Source: Chrysochromulina tobinii (Eukaryota > Haptophyta > Prymnesiales > Chrysochromulinaceae). Taken from it: 64,000 nucleotides of DNA. The position numbers were made by a program, and so were the translations under genes. Positions 27,690-37,729 of this stretch are shown in pieces. The notes beneath the pieces were generated by a model. That model saw nothing but the letters and a program-made list of their open reading frames with translations, had not been told where the DNA came from and searched no databases. The DNA is taken from assembly GCA_001275005.1 (NCBI GenBank), contig JWZX01003399.1:1-64000 (forward strand), read 5' to 3'. Every line of letters begins with the position of its first letter. Within the stretch, counting starts at the first letter, position 1.

Positions 27690-28743
27690 TCACTCGTCGT
27701 CGCTGTCGCACAAGTCAATGGGCGCCTCGGCCTTCGGCCGCTTGCGCGCCAGCGCCTCGCGCGTCTCGCGCTCTCGGACGACAGAGGCGCGCAGTGCGTG
27801 CACCTGCTGGCCGCCGCCGTTGCCGCTCGCCGCGAGCGTTTCCGCCTTCTCCCGCAGCGTCGACGCCGCAGCCGGCGTCGCCGCGCACTCGCCGTTGCAG
27901 CACGTATCCTCACGCAGTGCCATGAAAAACGAGTCGCGGAAGAAGCACTCGAGAGAGCTCACGATGGGAGCGCCCGGCGCTTCGGTCACGTAGGACTCAC
28001 CCGCGCGCCAGGTGGTTTCGGAGCTGAAGCTCGTCGCACCCGCCCCGACGGAGACGGAGAGCCCCGATTTGACCATCGTCCTGAGCGCGCAGCCACGTCG
28101 CGGGGGGGGTGAGAGGTCGCAAGTGGTGCCGTGTGTGTGGTCGCGTGTGGTCGCGTGTCGTGTGTAATCAGCAGCGTGGGACCACCGGGGAGAACCACGG
28201 CAGAGCGATGGCACAGTGATGCACGGGCAACGCAGATAGGAGGAAGCGGCAGCGCACTTCTCGTCGACTCGCAGGCCCCATGCGAGGGTCGGCTCTGTCC
28301 GAGGTGCTGGTCGTGTCCTGCCCAAGGACGGCGGCCATACCCTGAATGATTTTGATCTCGATCTTGCCGTGCTCCCACGAGGTGACTACTGGGCGGGAGG
28401 AGCCGCCCTCGTCGTCATCATCGTTGACGGCAGATGCGCCCGCAAACTTGAAGCGGCGATTAACCATGTGGCCATCCTGCGACTTCGTCCAGTACTTGAA
28501 GACGACGCCGCGAGCACCGCCGCGGCTTGTCTGGCGTGCCGGGTCGAGAAAATAGCGGCCTGTTCGCTGCCCATCAATGTAGCATTCCACCAGGAAAAGC
28601 CCATCAAAGCTGGAATAGTCCACTGCCACTTCAAACTCTTCGCCCGGCGCTGCGGTGATCACCTTGCGCCCGTCGATTGAATGCTCCTTGATGGCTTTAC
28701 CGTTGATGCGCACCTCGAAGCTCCAGTCACCACGGCAAGGCAT
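27690..28743 (-). CDS. DUF7918-like protein with a C-terminal acidic tail, probably two exons
   Basis: Exon 1 from ATG 28743 encodes WSFEVRINGKAIKEHSIDGR, then EFEVAVDYSSFDGLFLVECY IDG in continuous frame, and GARGVVFKYW, followed by VVTSWEHGKIEIKIIQG. This beta-rich pattern resembles DUF7918-type proteins of fungi and protists; this is recalled by eye. Exon 2 encodes TMVKSGLSVSVGAG, then ETTWRAGESYVTEAPG and a helical C-terminus ending PIDLCDSDDE, which has the hydrophobic-plus-acidic form of a SUMO-interaction motif. The acceptor is probably CGCTCAG|GACG near 28082. The donor is unresolved: GTATGG after ATTCAGG is out of phase, while a GC donor (TTGG|GCAGGA) would be in phase. Function is unknown. 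Confidence 0.6.
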
Positions 28744-29352
28744 GGGTTTTGGGAGCTGAGTAAGTGGGTGCTGGGTAAGTGGGTGCGGTGACACTTGCGT
28801 CGGCCCGGCCTTTTTGGCGGGAGCTCCGAACGCAAGAGTGAATATCTAGGAAAAGCCTGGGTGGACTGGGGGGGAGGTGCTGGGGGCCGTCGTGCGTGTT
28901 AGAATTCACAGAATCGAGAATGTGGTGCAATGGGTCCCGATTCGCGATTGCCGAAGGATGACGACGCGCACCGATCTCAATAAACCACAAAACCACACGA
29001 CACACTCAGCACACACTCACACCCACTGCACCCCGCGGCGTGAGTCCACAAACTGACACTGATCCGCCCGACGAGCCATGAGCACGACGCGACGACGACA
29101 AACCGAAGTAGGACGAGAGAGAGCAGAGTGAGGCGACGCCGACATGAACGTCCAAGCACTGTATGATTGTCTCAAGAGAGTCGGGCAGGTGCCGCGCCCG
29201 GAGAGACCGCGGAGCTCGCTAATAGCTCGGTGGCGGTTCACGCGACGAGGAGCCGCTACGTGGCGGAAACGACGGCAACGGCGGCGGCGGCGGTGGCGGC
29301 GGCGGCGGAGGAGGAGGAGGAGGAGGAGGAGGCAGTGCCATTCTCATGCCAT
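28744..29352. other. Intergenic region with GGC/GGA microsatellite
   Basis: No gene was found. An imperfect (ggc)n then (gga)n tract lies at about 29276-29334. This stretch would hold the promoter of the DUF7918-like gene and the 3' end of the TPR gene. Confidence 0.55.
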
Positions 29353-30645
29353 TCAGGAAGCAGAGAGCTTCGCGAGCTGCTCAGGGAGGCTTGACCTCGA
29401 CGACATCATCGCCTCATTCTCGGCGATGATGCGCAGCGACGCCAGATTGTATCCCACACGCACCCCCTCGGCCTCTGGCGCCTCGAGTAGCGTCAGCAGG
29501 TGGCGCGCCGATGCGATCGTCTCCGAATGGCCGCTCCCATATCGTGCTGTGCACGCATGCAACTCCTCTCGGAGTAGCTTAGCGGCGCCTTCGAGGTCAC
29601 CACGCTCCTCGAGCAAGATGCCGAGGTTGTACAGTGAGCTGAGTGTGTCCGGATGCTCGTCGCCGAGCTCCTCGCGGCAGCTCGCCAGCGCCTCCCGCAG
29701 CAATGGCTCCGCGCCCTCAAGGTCGCCTCGAGCTTTGAGGAGAGTGCCCAAGTTATTGAGCGAGGTGATCGTGCGCGGGTGGCGGTTACCCAACGTGGCA
29801 CGGCGCGCGGCGAGCGCTTCGCGGTAGAGGGCCGAGGCACCCTCGAGCTCGCCCGTCTCCTGCAGCAGCGACGCCAGGTTGTTGATCGAGATCAGCGTGT
29901 CCGGGTGCATGTCGCCGAGCGCCGTCCGACGCGCAGCCAGGGCCTCTCGATACAGAGCGGCTGCTGCGTCCACGTCCCCTAGGGCCTGCATGAGGCCGCC
30001 CAGGTTGTTGATCGAGATGAGCGTGTCATTGTGCGTGTCGCCGAGCAGACGGCGGCTCGCCGCCAGCGCCTCCACGTACAGCGGCCGCGCCGCCTCGAGC
30101 TCGCCGCGCGTGTGCAGCAGCATTGCGAGCAGATACAGCGAGGCGAGCGTCATGTGGTGGTCGTCGCCGAGGGTCTTGCGCGCGCCGTCAAGCGCCTCGC
30201 GATAGAGCTTCTCGGCCTCCTCCAGCTCGCCCGCGTTCTTGTACAACGAGCCCAGATTGGTCATGCTTACGAGCGTGTGCTGGTGCATCGGGCCAAACGT
30301 CTCCCTGCTCGCGTCCAGCGCCTCACACAGCAGCTGTCCGGCCTCCTCGAGCTCGTCCTGCGCCAGCAGGAGCATCGCCAGATTGTTGATTGAGGTGAGT
30401 GTATCCTCGTGCCGGTCGCCGAGTTTCTCGCGGCACTGCGCGAGCGCCTCACGGTACAGAACCGCCGCCGTCTCCAGGGCGTCCGCATCCATCTGCGCTG
30501 GCTGCAGCCGCACCGACTTTGGCCGCTCTGGTCGCGAGAGCGGTTGCGGCTGTGCAAAGGCTGGCATGAAATGCTGCATCGTCGCACGCATCGGCGACGC
30601 GGGCCGCGCTGTGCCCTGGTAGGACCAGGTCATCTTGATCGGCAT
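29353..30645 (-). CDS. Tetratricopeptide-repeat protein of the kinesin-light-chain/nephrocystin-3 type
   Basis: A 430-residue single-exon protein. After a Pro-rich N-terminus of about 55 residues come eight contiguous 42-residue TPR units with the TPR_12 pattern, e.g. VDAAAALYREALAARRTALG then DMHPDTLISINNLASLLQ. The units are highly alike and in exact 42-residue register, suggesting expansion by tandem duplication. The tail lacks repeats. Such arrays are protein-binding scaffolds; in kinesin light chain they bind cargo. No partner domain (NB-ARC, CHAT, kinase) is present. In algae these repeat proteins are numerous and fast-evolving, so no orthologue is assigned. Confidence 0.85.
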   Translation of the reverse strand: MPIKMTWSYQGTARPASPMRATMQHFMPAFAQPQPLSRPERPKSVRLQPAQMDADALETAAVLYREALAQCREKLGDRHEDTLTSINNLAMLLLAQDELEEAGQLLCEALDASRETFGPMHQHTLVSMTNLGSLYKNAGELEEAEKLYREALDGARKTLGDDHHMTLASLYLLAMLLHTRGELEAARPLYVEALAASRRLLGDTHNDTLISINNLGGLMQALGDVDAAAALYREALAARRTALGDMHPDTLISINNLASLLQETGELEGASALYREALAARRATLGNRHPRTITSLNNLGTLLKARGDLEGAEPLLREALASCREELGDEHPDTLSSLYNLGILLEERGDLEGAAKLLREELHACTARYGSGHSETIASARHLLTLLEAPEAEGVRVGYNLASLRIIAENEAMMSSRSSLPEQLAKLSAS

Positions 30646-30801
30646 TCGGAAGAGATGGCGACGATTTTCGGCCTTCGCTCGCCGACCAACATGTCCAAAA
30701 CGCTGTGTTCAATTTGCGCGCGTCGTGACGGGCTTTTCGTCCGCAGCCTATACAAGTATTCATATGGGTTTTATTTTACAGCGGTCCACGGGGCGCGTGG
30801 C

Positions 30802-32799
30802 CTATTCAGAATTCGTGGCCACCGATCTCACCTTCCAGTTTGAGATCGCAATGGCAATCGTGGGAAGCCGCGCCGCGCCGCGCCGCGGAGAGAGCAGAGA
30901 GCGCTCCGGAGAGCGCGAGGTTTGGGACCGTGGCGTAGTCCGTGGGATGAGGGCACCGTCGCGTGCGCCGATGCTGCTGCTGCTCCCAAGACCGCTGCGG
31001 CGCGCTGCGCGCAGACGGAACGCGCGCGCCGAGTGCTGCCGCCACAGGCGCAGCGCGGTGCGCGCCCACTCTCGCCTGGCGAGTGACTCAACCACGAAGC
31101 GTCTAGCACGCTCGCTGACGCCGGGGTTGCCGTCGAGGATGATGGCCGTGCACGCGCATAGCCCCCATTGCTGCAGTACCTTTGCGAGCGCCACCGCGCC
31201 AGCCTTCCCGATCGTATTCCTGTACAGGTGCAAGCGGCGCAACTCGGGCAGCGCGCCCGGCGCCTGGCACGCAGCACTCAGCGCAAGGCAGCCATTCGTC
31301 CCGATGCGGTTGCCGCCAAGGTAGAGGGAGCGCACAGTGCGAAGCGCACCCTTGGCCACCTCGTTTGCGAGGGCCGTAGCACCATCATCTCCCATGGAAT
31401 TGCCAAACAGATTGAGCTCGGTCAGCGCGCCGAGCGCCTGCTGCCATGATCGGCTAGCGGCCGCGAGCACGGCGACGCCCTCGGCTCCGATGCGGTTGCT
31501 CCCGAGCGAGAGTGTCGTGAGCGTGCGCAGCGCGCCTTGCTCGGCGGCTCCAGCGAGCGCAGCCGCTGCCCGATTCGTGAGAGCATTGCCATCCAGACTC
31601 ATCACCTGGACGCGGTTGGCCAGGCGGCCGTGACGCGAGGCGGTTGCTGCTATGCTCGTGCACAGCTGCTCGACGGCGGCATCACGTAGCCCTGCGACGC
31701 GCGGCAGTTTGAGCTCCTGCAGCCGTGGACACCAGCGGAGGGTCTCGCCGAGCAGCTTGGCCGTCACCTTATCAAGAGGCTGCGATGCATTCAATGAGAG
31801 CACGTCGAGCGCCGCGAGGAGGCAGGAGGCCTGCTTCCGGTACAGGCTGCGCACGAGCTTGACGTCGGCCTTGCGCTCAAATGTTGTCTTCTCAAGCATC
31901 GCATCGAACGTGTCCGGGTCGATGAGCGCCCAGGACGGCGCTTGGCCTTCGGACCTGTCCACGTCAAGAACGAGTTGCCACGCGGCACACTGCGGATCGC
32001 GCCGTGGCCTGCAGAAGTGCGAGAGCGCCGCGGCAGCGCGCTCGTACGTGCACCAGCCGGACTTGTCGTATGGGCGCCTCTTGCGTGCCTTGGGCGCCGA
32101 CGCCGGCATTCTCGAGAGAAGCAACACTACCGTGCCTTGGTGCCCATACCACAGGTCCATGTCCTGCCGTGCTGACTCGAAGCGCGCGTGCTCCATGGAT
32201 GTGCGCTTGCCTGTCTTCGGCTCGGGCTGGTCAAGTGAGAGCCAGTCCCAGAAGACGCCCACGTCGCTGAAGCCGGGTCGACCGTCGGGCGCGGGCGCGC
32301 GGTACTTTGTGCACTCCACCTCGAGCACGGCCGCAATCGCCTTCAGCTGCTCACCCGTGGGGTCGGCATGCTCGGTACGCACCCAGCAAGCTGATACGGC
32401 GACGATGGGCACGAGGCCGTCGAAGCTGGGCGAGGTGAGCATGTTCGAGGCGTTCGCGTGGATGGCGCGCAGCGCGGGCACCGGCATGAAAGCGAGATCG
32501 GGCAGCTCCTGCCGCCGTGGCACGACCGCGGATTCTTTTGCGACCGCGACTAGGTAAGAGGCGCGCACTAGCCGCACGGTGCCGCTCTCGAGCACGCGCC
32601 ACAGCTCGGCGGTGCCCCGGTAGCGATCGACAGGCACGATGTTCGCAGCGCGTTCGTCAGAAGCGTGCTCCGCGCGGCGTGCCTCACCCTTCCAAGACTC
32701 CCACCATACGACCGGATCGTCCGTGTTGGCTTCAGAGATGGAGGACTCCGCCTCATCGTCCACATCGTCGTCATCGTCGTCCTCATCCTTGCGCGGCAT
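30802..32799 (-). CDS. Leucine-rich-repeat (ribonuclease-inhibitor type) protein with an N-terminal W-C-T-Y-E domain
   Basis: A 665-residue single-exon protein. Residues 1-25 are acidic (DEDDDDDDVDDEAESSISEA). Residues about 60-330 form a domain of unnamed type with FWDWLSLDQPEP, MDLWYGHQGTVVLLLSRMP and YDKSGWCTYERAAAALSHF. I associate this pattern (short F-x-D-x-x-S-x-x-Q then R-G-W-C-x-x-E) with expanded protist gene families; this is recollection only. Residues about 345-580 are RI-type LRRs (LTTLSLGSNRIGAEGVAVLA, VRSLYLGGNRIGTNGCLALS), 28-29 residues each. The C-terminus is basic and disordered. The combination looks like a recognition or signalling protein, but nothing in the sequence proves an immune role. 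Confidence 0.8.
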   Translation of the reverse strand: MPRKDEDDDDDDVDDEAESSISEANTDDPVVWWESWKGEARRAEHASDERAANIVPVDRYRGTAELWRVLESGTVRLVRASYLVAVAKESAVVPRRQELPDLAFMPVPALRAIHANASNMLTSPSFDGLVPIVAVSACWVRTEHADPTGEQLKAIAAVLEVECTKYRAPAPDGRPGFSDVGVFWDWLSLDQPEPKTGKRTSMEHARFESARQDMDLWYGHQGTVVLLLSRMPASAPKARKRRPYDKSGWCTYERAAAALSHFCRPRRDPQCAAWQLVLDVDRSEGQAPSWALIDPDTFDAMLEKTTFERKADVKLVRSLYRKQASCLLAALDVLSLNASQPLDKVTAKLLGETLRWCPRLQELKLPRVAGLRDAAVEQLCTSIAATASRHGRLANRVQVMSLDGNALTNRAAAALAGAAEQGALRTLTTLSLGSNRIGAEGVAVLAAASRSWQQALGALTELNLFGNSMGDDGATALANEVAKGALRTVRSLYLGGNRIGTNGCLALSAACQAPGALPELRRLHLYRNTIGKAGAVALAKVLQQWGLCACTAIILDGNPGVSERARRFVVESLARREWARTALRLWRQHSARAFRLRAARRSGLGSSSSIGARDGALIPRTTPRSQTSRSPERSLLSPRRGAARLPTIAIAISNWKVRSVATNSE

Positions 32800-33403
32800 G
32801 ATCGCGAAGCTTCCTCCCCTTGGCGGGGCCGTTCATTCCATTCATGTACTTCATCATCAAATCATCGAATTCACACCAACTTCACACCACACGTAAACAG
32901 CATTCACAGCAGGAGCGAGATGCTGAGAAGGACCCTCGAAATGAAACACATGCGGACGGAGAGCTGAGAAAATTCACAACTCAAAGTCACAAACACGTAC
33001 AACGCAATCTCAAATACAATATACATGTACATGTACGTGAAAGGCACCACCTCGACGTACACGTTCACACTTTCACACTCGCTTCATTCTCATGCTCGCA
33101 AGGTGGAACGCATACCGCGCTCACAACGGTTCAGAGTCGCCATACTCCGGCGTCCGGGTCAACCCAGGGTCTGCACCCGTGCAAGGTGCCTTGCAAGGTG
33201 CTTAGGTGCAACAACGCCCCACACCATGCCCCACACGCACAGTCGAACACGACTGCGTTCACATCTAAGATGTACAACACACCCATACGAACAAATTGAC
33301 GGATGGCAACCCGCGTGAAATGCCGGCCGGGACCATAGGAAGACCTTCCCCGTGGACACGGTAAAGAGTTTCGTCAATTCCCGAAACTTTCGCCAGGAAA
33401 TAA
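32800..33403. promoter_or_regulatory. Divergent promoter region between the LRR and hydrolase genes
   Basis: This is an AT-richer stretch than the genes. It includes repeated catgtac words at about 33023-33045, but no gene or defined box. Confidence 0.4.
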
Positions 33404-34477
33404 ATGCCGACTTTGTTGCTGCTCGCAGCTGTGGCCATGACCATGCCCGCCACGAGCCCAACTGGCGTGGCGAATCGACTGTGGCAGTGGCGTGGTTTCC
33501 AAATCCGCTACCAATGCCTCAACGAAGAAGCGACAGGGCCGGCTTGTCTGCTCGTGCACGGCCTTTTTGTAAACGCTGACCATTGGAGACGAAATCTCCC
33601 AGTGCTCGCCGATGCCGGATTTCGCGTGTACGCGATTGACCTTCTCGGATCTGGCTACAGCAGCAAGCCTTACCCGACCTCGAGCGAGGCGCGTGCCGCC
33701 AGTGGTGAAAACGGGCGGCCGCTGGGCGCGCCTGAGCAGGTCATCGGCAGTGCAAGCGGCCAGGAGCTGCTGCCAAGGCCCGTGCCGCTCGCACATCCCG
33801 TTGAGGGCAGCGTGTACAACTTCTACACATGGGCCGAGCAGCTCGCCGACTTCACGTCGGAAGTGATCGGCGCGGAGGGCGGCGCTACCCTCGTGGCCAA
33901 CTCGATCGGCACGATCAGTGCGCTGCAGGCGGCCATCGATCGGCCCGAGCTGTTCCGGGGCGTGTTCGTGGTGAATCCCAACTTTCGCGAGTTGCACGCC
34001 GCTGAGCAGCCCGGCTGGCTGCGCCCGTTGGCCATGCCCCTGATCGGTGCCGTGCAGCGCACGCTGCGCGAGCGAGGCCAGCCTCTGTTCGACCTGTTGG
34101 CCAACCCATCGACTGTGAAGACCATCCTCAAGGAACCCTACCACGACGATGCGCAAGTGACGGACGAGCTGGTCGACGTGCTCCTCGCACCGCTGCTCAG
34201 CAAGGGCGCCGCCGACGTCGTCTTCGACACGCTCTCCTATTCTGCAGGCCCTCTGCCCGAGCCTTTGCTGTCTGACGAGCGCCTTGCGGCCCCCGTGATG
34301 GTATTATTTGGAGAGGAGGACCCGTGGACGCCGCCCGCACGCGTGCGCGCCCTCGAGCGCTACCGCTCTGTCCGGGGCGTCATCGGCCTTCCGGGCGTTG
34401 GACATTGCCCGCACGACGAGGCGCCTGAGCTCGTCAACCCGCTCATCATCGACTTCGTCAGGCGGGTCGCGTCGTGA
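33404..34477 (+). CDS. Alpha/beta hydrolase, probably plastid-targeted
   Basis: A 357-residue single-exon protein. A hydrophobic N-terminus (LLLLAAVAMTMPATSP) suggests a signal peptide. The fold signature runs CLLVHGLFVNADHWRRNLP with the oxyanion HG, then VYAIDLLGSGYSSKPY. The nucleophile elbow is VANSIGT, with Ser at residue 167. The acid is in FGEEDPWTPP and the catalytic His in GVGHCPHDEAPELVNPL. The block WQWRGFQIRYQ and the end ELVNPLIIDF are typical of plant and algal chloroplast hydrolases in the pheophytinase neighbourhood. The triad is intact, so it should be active; the substrate (chlorophyll catabolite, lipid or other ester) cannot be told. Confidence 0.85.
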   Translation: MPTLLLLAAVAMTMPATSPTGVANRLWQWRGFQIRYQCLNEEATGPACLLVHGLFVNADHWRRNLPVLADAGFRVYAIDLLGSGYSSKPYPTSSEARAASGENGRPLGAPEQVIGSASGQELLPRPVPLAHPVEGSVYNFYTWAEQLADFTSEVIGAEGGATLVANSIGTISALQAAIDRPELFRGVFVVNPNFRELHAAEQPGWLRPLAMPLIGAVQRTLRERGQPLFDLLANPSTVKTILKEPYHDDAQVTDELVDVLLAPLLSKGAADVVFDTLSYSAGPLPEPLLSDERLAAPVMVLFGEEDPWTPPARVRALERYRSVRGVIGLPGVGHCPHDEAPELVNPLIIDFVRRVAS

Positions 34478-34797
34478 GTCTCGAATGATTATGAACACTG
34501 CGTGCACGCCTGTTTTTCCTGGGCGACCCGCCCTCGAGCCTCGTTACGTGAGACGTGGACACTGCCATTCGGCGTGTTTTATACTTACTGTAACTAACTT
34601 AGAGGCCTCCTTACACGAATGAGTATGATAACACACGGAGTGGAGTCATGTTTTATGCGTATACAATCATACCGGCGTCGCCTGGGCTCCCGCGCCCGCC
34701 GGCATCGCGTCGGGTCTGAAGGGGCACAGCACAACGGGTGTGGAGGAGCAAGACGCACGCAAGACTCCCGACGGCTTCGTGCGCTCTCGAGGGCCGC
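34478..34797. other. Convergent intergenic region, no gene seen
   Basis: This lies between the hydrolase and prefoldin 4 stop codons. No feature was recognised. Confidence 0.5.
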
Positions 34798-35455
34798 TCA
34801 CTCCTCCAGGTTGATGTTCTTCCCAAATCGACCTGAGAGCACACAAAAGAGTGGCGCAAGGCAGGGCTTGTCAGCACAAGAGGCGCACCCACGCGAACGG
34901 CGCGTGACGGTGGGGACCCGCCATCGAGATGCGCACCGTAGAGTTTCCCCTTGAGGTCGGCCAAAGTCTCCCTGATGGTCAGCAGCTCTGCCTTGTGGCT
35001 GTCGATCTGCTCCTGCACCTCCGATTTCTGCTTTTCGAGCATCTCGTCCGTCGAATCCTTGGACAACTCGAAGAAGCACTCGCCAAACAAGTACCTGCGG
35101 CAATGGTGGCAGCGGCAGAGCCTCATGATGAGACTGCTGAAGTGATAGCTCAAGGCGCGATGGCGAGACAGTCGGCCGGGGCGCACCTGACTGGCACGTC
35201 GTCGTCGGCGAGGATGATCTCGTTGGACGCATCGTCGAGGAGCTCATACTTTGACTGTGCCGCCTTGAGCTCGTCCTCGATATCGTGCATGCGACCATTG
35301 AGCCTCCCAAACTGGTTGATGCAGTCCTGGTCCTCACGCCGGACCTCGACGTCCTTATCTTCGTTCCTGCGCGCGTGGGAAAGTCACGAGCGTGAGAACT
35401 AAAGGTGATGTGGGAGTGCGCGCGCGGGGAACCAACGTCGGTCGTACGTCGACAT
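34798..35455 (-). CDS. PFDN4: Prefoldin subunit 4, four exons with an 8-nt first exon
   Basis: Beta-type subunit of the prefoldin chaperone that passes unfolded actin and tubulin to CCT. Exons 35455-35448, 35366-35187, 35094-34937 and 34832-34798 total 381 nt and give 126 residues (human 134). Exon 1 holds only ATGTCGAC, giving M-S and two bases of Thr. The family pattern is clear: EVRREDQDCINQFGRLNGRM, DASNEIILADDDVPV|R, YLFGECFFEL, EVQEQIDSHKAELLTIRETL, ADLKGKLYG|RFGKNINLEE. All three introns are GT-AG with starts GTACGA, GTGCGC and GTGCGC, and the phases agree. A longer ATG upstream (35517) leads only to an out-of-phase donor, so the tiny exon is preferred. Two coiled-coil arms flank a beta hairpin, as expected. 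Confidence 0.92.
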
Positions 35456-35726
35456 TGGAGCTCCTCTGCTTGCTGTGAATTCACGCCTTTGCCTCGAGGA
35501 ATACGTGGAGCGAGCATGGGCCCCGATACGGGGCAGACGAGAGTAAATTTTGCGTCGGGTAGCAAACGGGAACCGCCTCGCTAACTTCTCCTCGCTCTAT
35601 AGAACATCCCATTGAGAACATCCCATCCGCACCGAAAAGGATGGCAGTGGTCGACTGCTCTACAACGAACAGCCCCGGGGAGCACGGCGCATACCTCGAG
35701 ACAAAACGTTGTAACTGCCTCTCTCA

Positions 35727-37196
35727 TCATGTGTCTGTTAGTCCGCGCGCGAGCACGAGCGCGCCCACCAACCCCACGAGGCCGGCAACACCGCACTCGA
35801 CGCCCAAGACGCCCGGCAGGGCGTCGCCCACGAGGCCGAGTAGAAAGGGCGCGAGGATGTACGCACCGTCCCCGACCGCTCGCGGCAGCGCGAGCGCGGT
35901 CGCCTCAGAGCCCTTGGGCGCAAGTTCTTGCCCGATGGCCGTGAGCGCCGGACCGAGCGCCGTGACCCCAAGTGACCAGAGGAGAATGAGGGCGCTGAAT
36001 ACGAGGCCCGCGTCGAATGGCGGGCCTTCCTCGAGAGCGCCAGCCACCCGCGCCTTGTTGAGCACCAGTGGCACCGCCATCAGGCCAAGCGCCGAGATGG
36101 TGGCCGCTCCCACGGCGACGCTGCGAGCGCCTTGTCGATCAGCAAGCCATCCCCCGAGGGGTGCGCCGACAAGCCCAGTCAGCGCGGCGGCGGAGAGCAG
36201 CGAGCCAGCGGCGAGGGCGCCGCCGGGGAGGAGTGCCGCGGCGAGCAGCGGCACGCTCGTCACCTTCGCTGCGAATCCTACCTGCAGGCCCACTTGGCAG
36301 GCCGCGAGACCGCGCCACTCATCGCGCTGAGCGAGCGTTGCCCACAACTCCGTACTGCCTTCGCCCTCGGCCTCGCCGCCCACCGGAGATGCGATGGCGC
36401 CGCTCGCGCGCGAGCGGCGCGCGAGCGGCGCGCGCGCAGGCAGCGCCGCGGCGTCGAGCGTCTCAGGCAGCAGCGCGTACAGGCCAAGGGTGACGAGAGC
36501 GGCAGCAACGACGCAGAGGAACGCGGCGCGTGGGCCATAGGCCTCGACCGCATAGCCGCCGAGCGGGGAGCCGACGGCGATGCCGAGGGCGCAGACGGCC
36601 TGCTGCGCGGCGGCCAGCTCGCCACGGTATTTGGGCGCGCGGGATGCCAGGTCGGCCAAATATCCGCGTTCGCCGCACTCCGAAACGCACCGGCCGGCCC
36701 CAAGCCCGAGCCTCGCGAGCACGAGCACCGGAAGCTCAGTAGCGAGCGCGGTGGCGAGGTCGCTCAGCGCGATGAGGCCCATTCCGGCCATCATCGCCGG
36801 CTTGCGGGCTTCGTCCGCGAAGCCTCCAGATGGGCGTGCGAGGACCAGCAGCGCAATCGCAGGCGCGCCGATGACTATCCCGTTGGCGGCATTCGAGAGC
36901 CCGAAGCTCTCCTTTGCGAACAAGGGCAGCGTGGGGATCACGGCGCCCACGCCTATGAATAGAATGAATTGTGCTAGCAGCAGCAATGCAAAAGGGACAA
37001 AGGTGTCACGCGGCAAGCCGAAGACTGCACCGCTAGCATGGGGCACGGTGGCACGGGCTGCAGAGCGCTGAACAATCCTACATCCTATGGCAGGCGATCT
37101 GGAGGCTGTGGTCCAATGTCGTACTGCTGGCGTGGTCCTAAATGCTGCGTTGCACGTCGCCACCACTGCGAGCAGAAGAGAGACACGCACGCGCAT
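35727..37196 (-). CDS. Major facilitator superfamily transporter with plastid-type presequence
   Basis: A 489-residue single-exon protein with about 12 membrane helices. The N-terminus MRVRVSLLLAVVATCNAAFR is a signal peptide with Phe just after the predicted cleavage site, followed by an Arg/Ser/Thr-rich transit-like segment, so an outer or inner plastid membrane location is likely. The transporter starts near residue 65 (FVPFALLLLAQFILFIGVGA) with TLPLFAKESFGLSNA and the loop RPSGGFADEARKP, a degenerate form of the MFS motif A (G-x-x-x-D-R-x-G-R). A second such loop is GGWLADRQGARSV. The overall pattern is DHA1/TetA-like. The substrate is unknown. Confidence 0.85.
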   Translation of the reverse strand: MRVRVSLLLAVVATCNAAFRTTPAVRHWTTASRSPAIGCRIVQRSAARATVPHASGAVFGLPRDTFVPFALLLLAQFILFIGVGAVIPTLPLFAKESFGLSNAANGIVIGAPAIALLVLARPSGGFADEARKPAMMAGMGLIALSDLATALATELPVLVLARLGLGAGRCVSECGERGYLADLASRAPKYRGELAAAQQAVCALGIAVGSPLGGYAVEAYGPRAAFLCVVAAALVTLGLYALLPETLDAAALPARAPLARRSRASGAIASPVGGEAEGEGSTELWATLAQRDEWRGLAACQVGLQVGFAAKVTSVPLLAAALLPGGALAAGSLLSAAALTGLVGAPLGGWLADRQGARSVAVGAATISALGLMAVPLVLNKARVAGALEEGPPFDAGLVFSALILLWSLGVTALGPALTAIGQELAPKGSEATALALPRAVGDGAYILAPFLLGLVGDALPGVLGVECGVAGLVGLVGALVLARGLTDT

Positions 37197-37729
37197 GGCG
37201 CGACGGCGGCCTTTTCAACAAGTCGAATGCCAAGCGCCTCCGGAAGGGAGACCCAGGGTGACGAGAAGTCCAGCGTCGCCATGCGATGTCGAATTTGGCT
37301 GTGAAATCGGGCGTAAACAATGTTTGCGAATGAGGAGTGAGTCAGTGAGTGTCGCTGCCCCCTGGTAGTCTTGTTCGGCCTGTGAACAGCACGCGTCCGC
37401 TTGCGCGTCCGTTCATTTTAATGAGCCGTTTCCGGCTCCGATTTCACGATTTTTGTCAACGAAAATAGCCGTTTGATGACCAATTAATGTGAACAGAACG
37501 GCGGGGTGTTGGTGTTCACCACCCTCGACCCTGCACCCACCGAGGGTTCGGGTCCCCTCTTCGTCGGACTTCCAACTCAGGAATTCTTGACCTGAGAACA
37601 CTTCAATGCAGTAGCTCGAAATTTGAGAATTGCGTCCCGTGGCACAGTGATGAATCGACAGTGACGAGCGGAGCGGAGAGACACGCGGGTACAAGAACCT
37701 AATGCTGATGGTGAAGTCCTTGCCGCGCA
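37197..37729. other. Intergenic region upstream of the MFS gene, no gene seen
   Basis: A ggttcgggtcc motif at about 37547 resembles a tRNA B box, but the flanks do not make a tRNA. Confidence 0.5.

Noticed and set aside
27105-28112. 335-codon plus-strand frame
   Set aside because: It is antisense to the DUF7918-like exon for much of its length and has no recognisable domain.
37540-37565. Possible tRNA B box (ggttcgggtcc)
   Set aside because: The T-arm would need an eight-base loop and no D-arm, anticodon arm or acceptor stem could be paired around it.
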